64,000 nucleotides of DNA from Planctomycetota bacterium (lineage in GTDB: Bacteria; Planctomycetota; UBA1135; GCA-002748355): positions 1 through 64,000 of the forward strand of contig JALUUL010000069.1 of the NCBI GenBank assembly GCA_027021385.1, read 5' to 3'. The notes beneath the pieces were generated by a model. That model was not told the DNA's origin. It searched no databases and saw nothing but the letters and a program-made list of their open reading frames with translations. Positions 1 through 7,977 of the stretch are shown one piece after another (within the stretch, counting starts at the first letter, position 1; every line of letters starts with the position of its first letter). The translations under genes and the position numbers were made by a program.

Positions 1-51
1 CCAGGGTTTCCCGAGGGTGAAGATCTCCGAAAGGAAGCTGTAGATGTCCAT
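1..51 (-). CDS. Start of an unidentified protein, running off the left edge (partial)
   Basis: An ATG on the minus strand at 49-51 opens a frame of 17 codons (MDIYSFLSEIFTLGKPW) that stays open to base 1. Codons are almost all G/C-ending, as in the GC-rich genes further right and unlike the AT-rich DNA that begins at about base 100. This suggests it is the first native gene left of the island. The upstream ribosome site is weak. Too little is visible to name a function, and the call could be chance. Confidence 0.4.
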   Translation of the reverse strand, partial: MDIYSFLSEIFTLGKPW

Positions 52-239
52 CCGTTGGACCCTACCCGGCCCTCTCGCCAAGGGAAGCCCGCCCCACTAC
101 GAATCCTGAAGAGCCGATTCTTCTTTCGACACCTTTTTTTTCTACCCCGTTTTATTTTCAAGGCTCGAAGAGCAATCCTCCATCGACATGCTGTAATTAT
201 ATTGAGGACAATGTTCATCAAAGGGCAGAGCAGGGAGAT

Positions 240-734
240 TTGTATGGATGTGTCGACGGTGTAGTGGTGGTTATCCCTACGAACAGCGGGCCTATCCCTG
301 TCCCTATCCCAACAGGTTGGGTGGAATTTATGGAAGTTACAAAATGTGACGTAACAAGTAATGATGGGAAATGCGACCCTAGAGGGTATGTTCAATGTTA
401 CGATGTAGTAAATGTATGCAGCTTGGAGGCGACAGTAAAAGTTAAAATGATCGATTCCTTTTGCCTTGGGCCGATAAAGACAAATTCTGGTTATCTTGTC
501 GTGGGCGGAAGAGGAGGGCCCAATAGCGGGGGTAGGGTAAGAGTTATCAAGGGTAGTAATGAGTATCAAATTCAGGGCAGGCAGGAAGGTTCTGATTGTC
601 AAGGCGACTCCCCAAACACCAGCGTTCCAAATGATTTTAAAATATCTTTCCAAGCTGATTATGGTTTGTTTTCAATGGGTATATTTGATTTTGTGGATAT
701 TGATTTTTATTGTGGAAGATGTGAAGGTTACTAG
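240..734 (+). CDS. Hypothetical cysteine-containing protein
   Basis: I do not recognise this 164-residue protein. The ATG follows an AGGGAG ribosome site at good spacing. It carries about nine cysteines spread along the chain, ending in a CGRC motif four residues before the C-terminus. It also has a Pro-rich stretch (PIPVPIPTG, about residues 18-26) and short alternating hydrophobic segments suggesting beta strands. The even cysteine spacing would suit a disulfide-bonded exported protein, but there is no convincing signal peptide from this start. It is the first ORF of the AT-rich island; 76 bases separate it from the next ORF on the same strand. Confidence 0.6.
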   Translation: MYGCVDGVVVVIPTNSGPIPVPIPTGWVEFMEVTKCDVTSNDGKCDPRGYVQCYDVVNVCSLEATVKVKMIDSFCLGPIKTNSGYLVVGGRGGPNSGGRVRVIKGSNEYQIQGRQEGSDCQGDSPNTSVPNDFKISFQADYGLFSMGIFDFVDIDFYCGRCEGY

Positions 735-810
735 TAGTGGTCGGTTTCTCAGTTTTTTAAAGCTAGCATGGAGGAAAGCAATAGAGAAAAAAGAAAGGAA
801 CCTGTAAGAA

Positions 811-1833
811 ATGAATGCGACACTGTTATCAGTAGTTGGCTCCCTGGTTGTTGTGTCATTTGCTATTATAGTATTGTCACCCCATCAGACCTACAGTGAG
901 CCTTCTAGCCTTCAAAGAATGGGGAAGAAAGAGAAATCAGGCGTTATAGATGTTGTTAGCCTGAATGAGGGTTCAGAGGGCCATGCTAAAATGCAGAGAT
1001 GGGAGAGGAAAAAAGACAATGAAAGTAAAATCCGCTTATTAGGCGTAAAGGTCTACAATAAGGTAATGCGAGAGAATATTAAAGCGTCGTGGGGTCTGCC
1101 TGAAAGTTGTATTAGAATATTGCTAAACAGTTTCGAAGTAAATATAAGAAAGGAGGCGGAAAGAGTAAGGAGAATTCAGCAAGAGGGGAGATTGAAATCG
1201 ATCAATGAAATAGAAGATTTGGAAGATGCTAAGAATGCCCTAGATTATTACGACAATAAATATAGCATTATTAAGAATAAGTGGAAGATGAGAAGCTTAA
1301 AAGGGAAAAAAGTGCTATTATTAAGGAGTATCTCCAATATTAGGATGTTCGCTCTGGAGCGAGAAATCGAAAGAATGTCCGAAGCTAAAGGAATTGATGT
1401 AGTCCCGTATTCTTTGTCAAAATGTCTGGATGGTGGGACTTTGGTTCTCTTTTTACCACGCGATCAATATTTTGAGCGGATTTTAGAAAACCTAAAGGAG
1501 ATAAAGTGGTATCTAGAATTCCGAAAAGTTCTATTGGCTTATAACGGTAATGATGCTAGAATGCGATCTAGTAAACATAGAGCCTATGTTGCCATGGTGG
1601 AAAAGCTTCGGAGGTTTAAAGAAGAAACTCGGACGACAACGCTCCTTTCTAAGGAGAGAGTTATGTTGATCAAGGAAGGGAGGAAGAGAATTTATAGCGA
1701 TCCAACCTATCTCTTATTCAGAAAAGCGCAAGGCTTTCGCCGGTTTGCTACCTATGATTCGAAAAAAAACCTGTTTGTTGAGAACCCAAGCTTTAAGTGG
1801 GTTGAACTGAACTCGAATGGCATCACAAAATGA
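811..1833 (+). CDS. Hypothetical secreted or anchored, highly charged protein
   Basis: Unrecognised protein of 340 residues. Residues 1-23 form a hydrophobic signal or anchor segment (LLSVVGSLVVVSFAIIVLS) followed by a polar region. The rest is rich in Lys, Arg and Glu with long predicted helices (about 60-160, with many KE/RE pairs) and a possible alpha/beta segment around 165-240 (KKVLLLRSISNIRM, then GGTLVLFLPRD). The start has an AAAGGAA ribosome site about ten bases upstream. Codon use is strongly A/T-ending, as in both neighbours. The signal suggests it works outside the cytoplasm, probably with the next gene, whose likely start lies 25 bases downstream. Confidence 0.65.
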   Translation: MNATLLSVVGSLVVVSFAIIVLSPHQTYSEPSSLQRMGKKEKSGVIDVVSLNEGSEGHAKMQRWERKKDNESKIRLLGVKVYNKVMRENIKASWGLPESCIRILLNSFEVNIRKEAERVRRIQQEGRLKSINEIEDLEDAKNALDYYDNKYSIIKNKWKMRSLKGKKVLLLRSISNIRMFALEREIERMSEAKGIDVVPYSLSKCLDGGTLVLFLPRDQYFERILENLKEIKWYLEFRKVLLAYNGNDARMRSSKHRAYVAMVEKLRRFKEETRTTTLLSKERVMLIKEGRKRIYSDPTYLLFRKAQGFRRFATYDSKKNLFVENPSFKWVELNSNGITK

Positions 1834-1858
1834 ATCAAAGAAAGGAAGGGTAGGTCAA

Positions 1859-3433
1859 ATGAATCAATTCACATTTAACGCATTATTTTCATTTGCTGTT
1901 TTTTGCTTTCTCCCATTATGTGGTAAGTTGCGGTGTCAAGAGCCTGATTATGTTCGCGCCACTGGAACCATAAGGATGAATGTTTTTTCCCCAGTTAAAG
2001 GTGTTTTGACATGTAGCAATCCACACGGGACTAGCCATGCCGTTTTGAACTTCCATAAAATTACCCAGGGAGGACTTGGAGCTGTCCCTGATGCGAGTCT
2101 TGTTCTGCCTTTCCATAGAGCTGGAGGAGGTTTTAAAGTTCAGCCTGGTGTTTTCTTAGTAGCTGGTTATGAGTTCCTTGATTGGACATCATACACGGGC
2201 AGGGGTTGGCTTTGTCTCGTTAAAGTAGATATTAACACACAAACAAATACAGTCACAATCAGCCTGCTGTCTTCAAGCAGCCTACCTGGAATTGATCCGG
2301 TATCAATTACATATTTAAGGTCCTCTGAAGACATAGTCATTGTTAATCACTATGATCGGCGATTGATGTCAGCAGCCTGGGATGGAGGAGTTAACACACT
2401 ACCTCAGAGCTTTCAAGCGATTGCAGATGAATCGCAGGTGCCATCACTTCGATTTGCTACTTTGCTTGCGGTATTGCCAAACAGTGATGGAGATGGGGTA
2501 ATGGTTTCTGATTTTAACGTTAACAATATCTGGTTGGTTAAGCATACTCAAAATGGGCAGTGGAGTATAACAACTGATCAGAGAACAAATTCGTTCTACA
2601 ATATATTGGTTTTTAACGCTTGTTGGATTTCGCAATCAAAATCTCCGGATTTCATTCTATCGCCATCGGTATTTAATGGTGTATGGGACCTGCTCAGAGA
2701 AAAAGATGGCCTTTGTGTGGATTCTGGTACAGTCTCTACTGGTCAAATTATAGGGATGCCTCTAGAGGATGAGTATAGAATTAATCCAGGATCATCATTC
2801 TCATACCGTTTTACCGACAAGGATGGAAATATGAGCACCTTAGGGTTAATCAGCGCGGTTCGATATGGAGAGCCCCAGAGTGGAAATGCACTTAATGTTG
2901 GACGAATTTTTTCAGTTGGGCAGCATTCGGTAGGTAGTCAAAACTTTGGGTGTGGAGCGTATGTCAAACTCATTCAAGGCAATGTCAATGTTAGTAATGC
3001 ATACTTAGCTATTGCCCAGAGGAACCCTGACGGTACTGATCCAGTCGATGTCCTTGGTGATGCGGCTATTCTCCAAGCCCAAACGGTGATGAATTTTTCG
3101 CTTCCAATAAGTAGGTTCAATTCAACAATTGGGATTCGATCTCCAATCCTTAACGATCCCGGGTTGGATGGAGTTGTGTATCTCTATCAATTTGTAATTG
3201 AATTAGATAATGGTGAGTCTGTTTTTTCTGATGTTTTAGGTTTGCGAGTGCATCCTTCGGATCACGAAGGAGAGCCATTGACTTCAGGCTACTCCTTTAA
3301 AAAGGGGGGGAAGATACAATATAAGAAAGGATACCTCGCCATTGGTGCATCTGCTGAGGGAAAGCCTAAATCGAATGTTAGTGCACTTTGGAAAAAAATC
3401 CAACTACGGATGAGAAGGATGTTAGGTAAATAG
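1859..3433 (+). CDS. Hypothetical secreted beta-rich protein
   Basis: Unrecognised protein of 524 residues. An in-frame ATG exists at 1817, but 1859 is preceded by AAGGAAGGG at ideal spacing and begins a clean signal peptide (NQFTFNALFSFAVFCFLPL) with a likely cleavage near Gly-Lys-Leu. The mature part is beta-rich with Gly, Ser and Asn turns and a DSGT/DPG pattern that could suit a beta-propeller or adhesin-like fold. Near residues 445-465 is a segment (FVIELDNGESVFSDVLGL) resembling the end of a beta-sandwich, followed by a basic tail (KKIQLRMRRMLGK). Function unknown; it closes the three-gene island cassette. Confidence 0.65.
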   Translation: MNQFTFNALFSFAVFCFLPLCGKLRCQEPDYVRATGTIRMNVFSPVKGVLTCSNPHGTSHAVLNFHKITQGGLGAVPDASLVLPFHRAGGGFKVQPGVFLVAGYEFLDWTSYTGRGWLCLVKVDINTQTNTVTISLLSSSSLPGIDPVSITYLRSSEDIVIVNHYDRRLMSAAWDGGVNTLPQSFQAIADESQVPSLRFATLLAVLPNSDGDGVMVSDFNVNNIWLVKHTQNGQWSITTDQRTNSFYNILVFNACWISQSKSPDFILSPSVFNGVWDLLREKDGLCVDSGTVSTGQIIGMPLEDEYRINPGSSFSYRFTDKDGNMSTLGLISAVRYGEPQSGNALNVGRIFSVGQHSVGSQNFGCGAYVKLIQGNVNVSNAYLAIAQRNPDGTDPVDVLGDAAILQAQTVMNFSLPISRFNSTIGIRSPILNDPGLDGVVYLYQFVIELDNGESVFSDVLGLRVHPSDHEGEPLTSGYSFKKGGKIQYKKGYLAIGASAEGKPKSNVSALWKKIQLRMRRMLGK

Positions 3434-3439
3434 GGAGTT

Positions 3440-3481
3440 ATAAACCCTCATTTTGAATGCCCCTCTAAGCCGTGGGTTTAT
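3440..3481 (+). terminator. Possible terminator after the island cassette
   Basis: ATAAACCC at 3440-3447 is complementary to GGGTTTAT at 3474-3481, right after the stop codon at 3433 and followed by T-rich sequence. The 26-base loop is long, so this is only a candidate. Confidence 0.3.
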
Positions 3482-3577
3482 TTGTTGGCTCTTCAGGGTT
3501 TTCTGTGGGGGAGGGCTGATACGGGGGCATGTCCGAACTGGTAGGTGTCAAGATAGATGCCGCCCGAGAGTGTGACT

Positions 3578-4087
3578 TCATGCCACGAGTTCCTTTGCAG
3601 GGGTGTCGCTGGGATTAAGGTAGACGGCCGCGATGGGAGTCCAGTTCCTCGAGTTGCCACTCCATCGCTCTGGGTGGCGACTTCGTGCGTTTTGGTAGAC
3701 CCGTTCCCTGTTCTTCAGGATCGCGATGTCCTTGCCGGAATGGCGGTCCGAGGGCGTGACGAAACGGATCGCGCTGTGTAGGTGGTCCTCGTTGTACCAG
3801 CGCACGAAGGCGGCTGCCCAAAGCCTTGCGGCGGACAGTGACCCAAAGGGGCCGCTTGGGTACTCGGGGCGATACTTGAGGGTTCGAAATAGCGATTCCG
3901 AGTAGGGATTGTCATCACTCACGTGAGGTCGGCTGAAGGACTGCACGACGCCAAGCTTCTGCATGGTGGCCAGCATGGTGGCTCCCTTCATGGGGCCGCC
4001 ATCCTCGGTCAGTTCACACTCTTCTTCCCCGGCTGAATCCCCACCATCTGACAACACCATGGTTTCCAGGAGCTCAGGCGGATACAC
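3578..4087 (-). pseudogene. IS3-type transposase, C-terminal integrase-core remnant
   Basis: From GGPMKGATM (about residue 30) onward this matches the end of an IS3-family integrase core. It carries VSDDNPYSESLFRTLKYRPEYP, a FVRWYN motif and the terminal SAIRFVTPSDRH block, with the catalytic Glu in ESLFRTLKY. The first aspartate block (usually W-D-I-T) is absent. The second, normally LHSDNGGPMKG, is replaced by an LTEDGG sequence. The first 28 or so residues look like unrelated filler. The frame is separated by a stop from the upstream half at 4091-4951, so no active transposase can be made. Confidence 0.85.
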
Positions 4088-4090
4088 AGT

Positions 4091-4951
4091 TCAAATGACA
4101 CTCCCGCTGGATGCCTCGCGATAGGCAAGTAGTTTCTCCTCCCTCAGCACACGATAGAGCGTCGACTCTGAGCCGACGTAGCGCCCTCGATCCGCCAACA
4201 GCGGTACGATCTGCTTTGGCGAGAGATCCCGGTACTCGGGCGCGTTCACCAGATCTAGGATGCTTCGGCGCTCAGCCGGACTCAGCTTGTTGCGAGGAGG
4301 GCGCCGGGGACCAGCGCGACGGTCCTCGCCGATCTCCTGGCGGATCCACCTCTGAACGGTGCGCGGGTCGATTCCTAGGACCTCGCACGCCTTGTGCTGG
4401 CGCGCCCCTGCATGGACGGCTTCGTCCACGAGTCCAAGGATCAGGTCTCGCTCTTCGTGTCCGTGTCTTCGTCCTCGTCCCCCCAGATCTCCTGGACTTT
4501 TTTTTTTCAGGGCAAGGAGTGCCGTGACTTCGGCCAAAGCCCTGTCCTTGCGTCGAATCTCTCGTTCGAGGTTCGTGATGCGCTTCTGCTCCGGCGTGGC
4601 CTTGCCCTTCTTCCTGCGCTTCGGAGGAGCAAGAGCTGCTTGCACCGAGGTACGCCATTCGTCGAGTTGAAGCCCCTTGCGACGAAGAAAGTCTCCGAGC
4701 TCTTCCTCGTTGAGTTCTGCGGCCTCGAGCACGGCCTGAATCTTTTCGAGAGGCGACCAGTCCCGAGGAGACTTTGGAGACTTCTTGTCGTTCGAGTTCG
4801 TCATGGAGTCCACGGTACGCGGCTCCCGCACCCATCGCGACAGGGTGGGCTGCGCAACGCCAGTCTCCCGGGACAGCGCAGAGGCAGAGATCCCCTCCTT
4901 CCCGAGCATCCGCCGAATCATGCGAGCCTTGAAACCATTGCTGTAGACCAA
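4091..4951 (-). pseudogene. IS3-type transposase, N-terminal half (OrfA fused to start of OrfB)
   Basis: Starts with TTG inside the inverted end (MVYSNGFKARMIRR) and continues through a Transposase-8 type HTH (about residues 15-42) and a charged coiled-coil segment (about 115-150). It then crosses an A10 run into an HTH_21-type OrfB region (HKACEVLGIDPRTVQRW, then LSPKQIVPLLADRG and STLYRVLREE). It stops just where the DDE catalytic domain should begin, after a few non-homologous residues (SSGSVI). OrfA and OrfB are normally in different frames; here ten A residues put them in one. The truncation makes it inactive. Confidence 0.85.
4498..4507 (-). other. A10 slippery run at the OrfA/OrfB junction
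   Basis: Read on the coding strand, CTG is followed by ten A and then GTCC. In the present frame this gives LKKKSPGDLGG and continues into OrfB. One A fewer would give KKKVQEIWGDEDEDTDTKSET and then a stop, which is the usual acidic OrfA ending. The run is thus a frameshift or transcriptional-slippage site of the type used by IS3 elements to make OrfAB. Confidence 0.75.
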
Positions 4952-4989
4952 GTTGGGTCACTCCGTCGCCCCCATAGTCGGCAAAACGC

Positions 4990-5060
4990 GCGCCCCCCAT
5001 GGGGGGCGCCCCACCCTTCGGGTGGGGCCCGAACCGAGCCCTACCGAGGCTTCGCCTCGG
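4990..5060. terminator. Three consecutive GC-rich hairpins downstream of nagA
   Basis: Hairpin 1 is a perfect palindrome at 4990-5009 (GCGCCCCCCA and its complement). Hairpin 2 is at 5008-5028 (GCCCCACC, loop CTTCG, GGTGGGGC). Hairpin 3 is at 5044-5060 (CCGAGGC, loop TTC, GCCTCGG). They lie 38-108 bases beyond the nagA stop, between it and the IS, and have no clear U-tract. They are probably transcription-termination or RNA-stabilising structures at the end of the minus-strand metal-efflux/nagA operon. The first two overlap and may be alternatives. Confidence 0.5.
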
Positions 5061-5097
5061 CAGGGGCCCCTCGGTCCGAGATCCGATGAAGCGGCAT

Positions 5098-6306
5098 CTA
5101 CCCTGACACCGGGGGCTCGCGGTCGAGGAGGCGGAGGGCGAGGAGACGGGGTTGCGGCCCCTCGAGGTCCTGCCAGGCGGCGAGGTCGGAGCGAAGGCCC
5201 GGTTCGAGGGCCCCTCGTTCGTCGCCGAGTCCCAGAAGCTCCGCCGCGTTCGTCGCCCCGATGCGGGCGAGGGCGAGGGGGCCCGCGCCGGTGGCTTGCG
5301 CGAAGTTCGCAAGTCCATGGGCGGGCCGAAGGGCCGACCCCGCGAGCCGGCCTTCCCGGTCGCGCACGACTCCTGCCTCGCTCCGGACTTCGAGCCCGCC
5401 AAGGTGATGCTCCCCGTTGGGAAGGCCCGCAGCCGCGACGGCGTCCGTCGTCAAGGCGATGCGTCGCGGGCCTTTCGCCTTCCAGACCGTCCGGAGGAAT
5501 CCGGCGTCCCCGTGCACGAGGTCCGCGATCAGTCCGACCGTCACGAGGGGATCCTCCAGGCAGGCCCCGACAGGTCCCGGATCACGGGCCTTCAAGGGCG
5601 GCATCGCGTTTCCGAGATGGGTCGCGAAGCGGGCCCCGGCGTCGATCGCCTCCTTACAGCGCGTGTAGCTCGCGGCCGTATGGCCGAGGGCGGGGACGAT
5701 CCCGAGGGTCGCGCAGTGGGCGATGCAGTCCAGGGCCCCGTCTAGTTCGGGGGCGAAGGTCATGAGGCGGATCCCCCCTCCGGCCGCATCCTGGAGTTCC
5801 TCGAGAAGACCCCGTTCCGGGTCCAACATCAGGGAGGGATCGTGGACCCCCGGCTTCTCGGGGGAAAGGAATGGGCCCTCGAGGTGGAAACCCAGGACCT
5901 CGGCCGCGTCGGGGGGACGGTCGGCCAGGCCGTCGCGGAAGGTCCGGAGCCGGTCGCACAGGGCCGGGATCGGAGCCGTGATCAGGGTTGGCAGAAAGGC
6001 GGCGACCCCTTCGCGGGCGAGATGCCGCCCCAGGTCGTGAAGTTCCTCGGCTCCCGCGGTCTGCAGGTCGATTCCCGCGAAACCGTTGACCTGGAGTTCG
6101 ATCAGCCCCGGGAGGATCCAGGGGACGCATGATTCCGAGCGGAGGGCGGCGAGAGTCTCTTCCTCGGGAATGGGGCGGGTCTCGAGGATCCGGCCGCCGG
6201 CGTAGGACAGCCTGCCCGGAGCGAGGAGCCGATCGCGGCCGATGAGATATCGGCCGGCGATCGTCTTCGTTTCCCCGGGAGGGTCAGTCGGAGCCCTTGG
6301 GGCCAC
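5098..6306 (-). CDS. nagA: N-acetylglucosamine-6-phosphate deacetylase
   Basis: Cytoplasmic amidohydrolase that removes acetate from GlcNAc-6-phosphate, feeding amino-sugar or peptidoglycan recycling. At 402 residues it is slightly longer than usual. The family path is clear: LPGLIELQVNGFAGID (65-80), metal-binding Glu in HLEGPF (141-146), His209 in GHTAA, His230 in HLGNAMPPL (usually HLFNAM) and catalytic Asp288 in LTTDAVAAAG. The start is a GTG overlapping the preceding gene by 23 bases, and no ATG is available nearby. It sits at the end of a metal-efflux operon, which is an odd partner. A BadF-type sugar kinase at 21-22 kb could supply its substrate. The identification is secure; the placement probably reflects local packing. 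Confidence 0.92.
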   Translation of the reverse strand: MAPRAPTDPPGETKTIAGRYLIGRDRLLAPGRLSYAGGRILETRPIPEEETLAALRSESCVPWILPGLIELQVNGFAGIDLQTAGAEELHDLGRHLAREGVAAFLPTLITAPIPALCDRLRTFRDGLADRPPDAAEVLGFHLEGPFLSPEKPGVHDPSLMLDPERGLLEELQDAAGGGIRLMTFAPELDGALDCIAHCATLGIVPALGHTAASYTRCKEAIDAGARFATHLGNAMPPLKARDPGPVGACLEDPLVTVGLIADLVHGDAGFLRTVWKAKGPRRIALTTDAVAAAGLPNGEHHLGGLEVRSEAGVVRDREGRLAGSALRPAHGLANFAQATGAGPLALARIGATNAAELLGLGDERGALEPGLRSDLAAWQDLEGPQPRLLALRLLDREPPVSG

Positions 6307-7399
6307 TCTCGGTCCCGTCCTCGCAGCAGGAGGCCGCTCCGGCCTTCGTCGGGCCCTCCTTTTCCTTCAGGACGGGGATGGCTGCGAGGAGTTTCCGGGC
6401 TTTGCGGAGCGCTTGAACGAAGAGGGGGGCCGAGCCTGCCTCCTCGCAGCCCCCGCAGTCGACACAGTCCTCTCCTCCGTCTTTCTTCCCTTCCATCTCT
6501 TCACAGTCCGCCATCTTGGCCTTCTCGGAAGGAAGGAGGGCGGCGAGGAGGGTCGATTCGCGGGTCAAGACGCCCAAGACCTTCTTGTCGAGGCGGATCC
6601 CGAGGTCTTCGAACTCGGCGGCCGCCGCACGGATCTCGCCCTGCGTCTCCTTAGGGAGGGAGGCGAGTTCCTTCCGAGCTTCTTTCCAGGAAGCCGCGAG
6701 TTCCTCCGCTCGTTTCAGGATCCGAGCCGCGGAATCCTTCTTGACCGAGGAAGCGCCCTTCTCGCAGTCTCCGCCGCCGATCCGGGGTGAGGATCCGGGA
6801 CCTGTTCCTTTGGCCCTCCCTTTTTCCTCGCAGTCGGTCTCCGCCTTTTCGGGCTTATTCTCGTCGCAGCAATCCGAGGAGCGGGGTCCGGCCTCCGTGC
6901 CGTCCCCGCTCCGATCCCGTCCTCCCGCTGTGGGGGGGGCACCCTTCTTCGCCACGGGGGCGCCGAGTGCGCGGAGACCCCGGAGGTTCTCCATCCCCGA
7001 CCCGTGGAGGCGCAGGAGCGCGGTCAACCCGCTCTTCCTCGTCTCGAGTTCCTTGCGGGCCTCTTCCGGGAGATCGTCCTTCGCGAGGGTCCTCGCGAGG
7101 TCGAGGTGCGCGAGTTCATAGAGTTTTTCCAAGCTCGCATAGGTCGGAAGGATCCGCTTACCGATCGGGCATTTTTCCTGGATGGTTCCCAGGGACCGAG
7201 CGAGGCCCTTCTTCCGTTCGGGGGCGAGCTTCGCGAGAACCGCCTGTACGCTGCTTCCGGACTCCGGTCGGGCGCTGGTGGAAGTAGTGGTCGACTCGGA
7301 GCTGCAGGAATCCTTTTTCTGTCCGGATTCGGGACACTGGGCTCCCAGCATCCCCGTCACGGCGATCATGGAAAGGGCGGTCGTTCGAAGGGTGGACAT
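6284..7399 (-). CDS. Cysteine-rich secreted protein of a metal-efflux operon
   Basis: Unrecognised protein of 371 residues. The chosen ATG has GAGGA six bases upstream and begins a short signal peptide (MSTLRTTALSMIAVTGMLGA). The mature chain has two helical, Lys/Glu-rich halves (about 45-150 and 220-300) separated and followed by acidic, Cys-rich linkers: SDCCDENK, TDCEEK, GGDCEKG, GEDCVDCGGCEEAG and ASCCEDG. The CC and CxxC-type clusters suggest periplasmic binding of soft or transition metals. It follows the P-II gene, with 221 bases between, on the same strand as the RND efflux genes. A role as metal buffer or sensor for the pump is inference. Confidence 0.7.
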   Translation of the reverse strand: MSTLRTTALSMIAVTGMLGAQCPESGQKKDSCSSESTTTSTSARPESGSSVQAVLAKLAPERKKGLARSLGTIQEKCPIGKRILPTYASLEKLYELAHLDLARTLAKDDLPEEARKELETRKSGLTALLRLHGSGMENLRGLRALGAPVAKKGAPPTAGGRDRSGDGTEAGPRSSDCCDENKPEKAETDCEEKGRAKGTGPGSSPRIGGGDCEKGASSVKKDSAARILKRAEELAASWKEARKELASLPKETQGEIRAAAAEFEDLGIRLDKKVLGVLTRESTLLAALLPSEKAKMADCEEMEGKKDGGEDCVDCGGCEEAGSAPLFVQALRKARKLLAAIPVLKEKEGPTKAGAASCCEDGTESGPKGSD

Positions 7400-7620
7400 C
7401 GGCTTCCTCGTTTTGTCGGTGTCGGTTTCGGAAATCCCCCGCCGCCGGGAGACGGATCCGGGGCGGCGCATCTTATCGCGCGCGAACGATCGAGAGGCGG
7501 CAAGACTTCCGGCTTCCCTCCCTCCGCGCCCCCTTTCCTACGATCTCGAGGGGAAAGGGTGTCGTGTTTCCCGAGAGGAAGAGGGTTTCGGAATGGATTC
7601 GAAAGTCTCGGCCGGGGGGG

Positions 7621-7962
7621 TCAGACAGCGTCCGTTCCACTCTCTCCGGTGCGGATGCGGACGACCTCGGATACGTCGTAGACGAAGATCTTTCCGTCCC
7701 CCGGTTTTCCGGTGTAGGCGGACTTGCGGATCGCATCGACGACGGCTGCGGCCTGCTCGTCCTTGACGACGATCTCGATCTTCGTCTTGTTCGAGAATCC
7801 GTGCCCCTCCGTTTCGGCGTCGTTTCCCTGGTCGTGTTCGGGGAGCCTTCCCCAACCCATGACCTCGGAAACAGTCACTCCGGGAAGGTCGCCGATTTCA
7901 TCGAGGGCGCTCAGGACCTTTTCGAGGATGAAGGGCTTAATGAGGGCCTTGATCTCTTTCAT
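7621..7962 (-). CDS. P-II-like signalling protein coupled to the RND pump
   Basis: A 113-residue GlnB/P-II-family protein. It has the opening MKEIKALIKPF strand, a T-loop region (about 36-60) of normal length, and the C-terminal signature GDGKIFVYDVSEVVRIRTGE (88-107). The T-loop reads WGRLPEHDQGNDAETEGHGF and lacks the Tyr51 uridylylation site of canonical GlnB. It therefore resembles the P-II variants found beside CusA/CzcA pumps. Its start is 15 bases downstream of the czcA-like stop, so it is co-transcribed. P-II proteins bind ATP/ADP and 2-oxoglutarate; here it may gate or sense efflux rather than nitrogen status. Confidence 0.88.
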   Translation of the reverse strand: MKEIKALIKPFILEKVLSALDEIGDLPGVTVSEVMGWGRLPEHDQGNDAETEGHGFSNKTKIEIVVKDEQAAAVVDAIRKSAYTGKPGDGKIFVYDVSEVVRIRTGESGTDAV

Positions 7963-7977
7963 GACGGATTCCTGGGT

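Larger units (their letters stand above)
100..3529. other. AT-rich island, probably horizontally acquired
   Basis: Base composition changes sharply at about 100 and again at the IS element near 3530. Inside, codons are A/T-rich, oligo-A and oligo-T runs are common and visual GC is well below that of the flanks, where third positions are nearly all G or C. The island carries three plus-strand ORFs in a row (240-734, 811-1833, 1859-3433) with no recognisable transposase, integrase or tRNA at the left edge. The 140 or so bases before the first ORF hold T-rich tracts but no gene I can support. Foreign origin is inferred from composition and the adjacent IS. Confidence 0.75.
3530..4960 (-). mobile_element. 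Degenerate IS3-family insertion sequence
   Basis: The element contains an IS3-type HTH/helper region and the C-terminal half of an integrase-type transposase, both on the minus strand. Imperfect inverted ends can be aligned: TGTCCGAACTGGT at 3530-3542 against TGACCCAACTTGGT read from the other end (4960-4947). A wider alternative, 3517 to 4983, is possible. I find no target-site duplication. It lies at the junction between the AT-rich island and native GC-rich DNA. A deletion with filler sequence inside (about 4020-4115) makes it non-autonomous. Confidence 0.8.

Noticed and set aside
4979-5075. Riboswitch or attenuator controlling nagA
   Set aside because: The hairpins are downstream of the nagA stop on its strand, not in a leader, and no conserved aptamer is evident.
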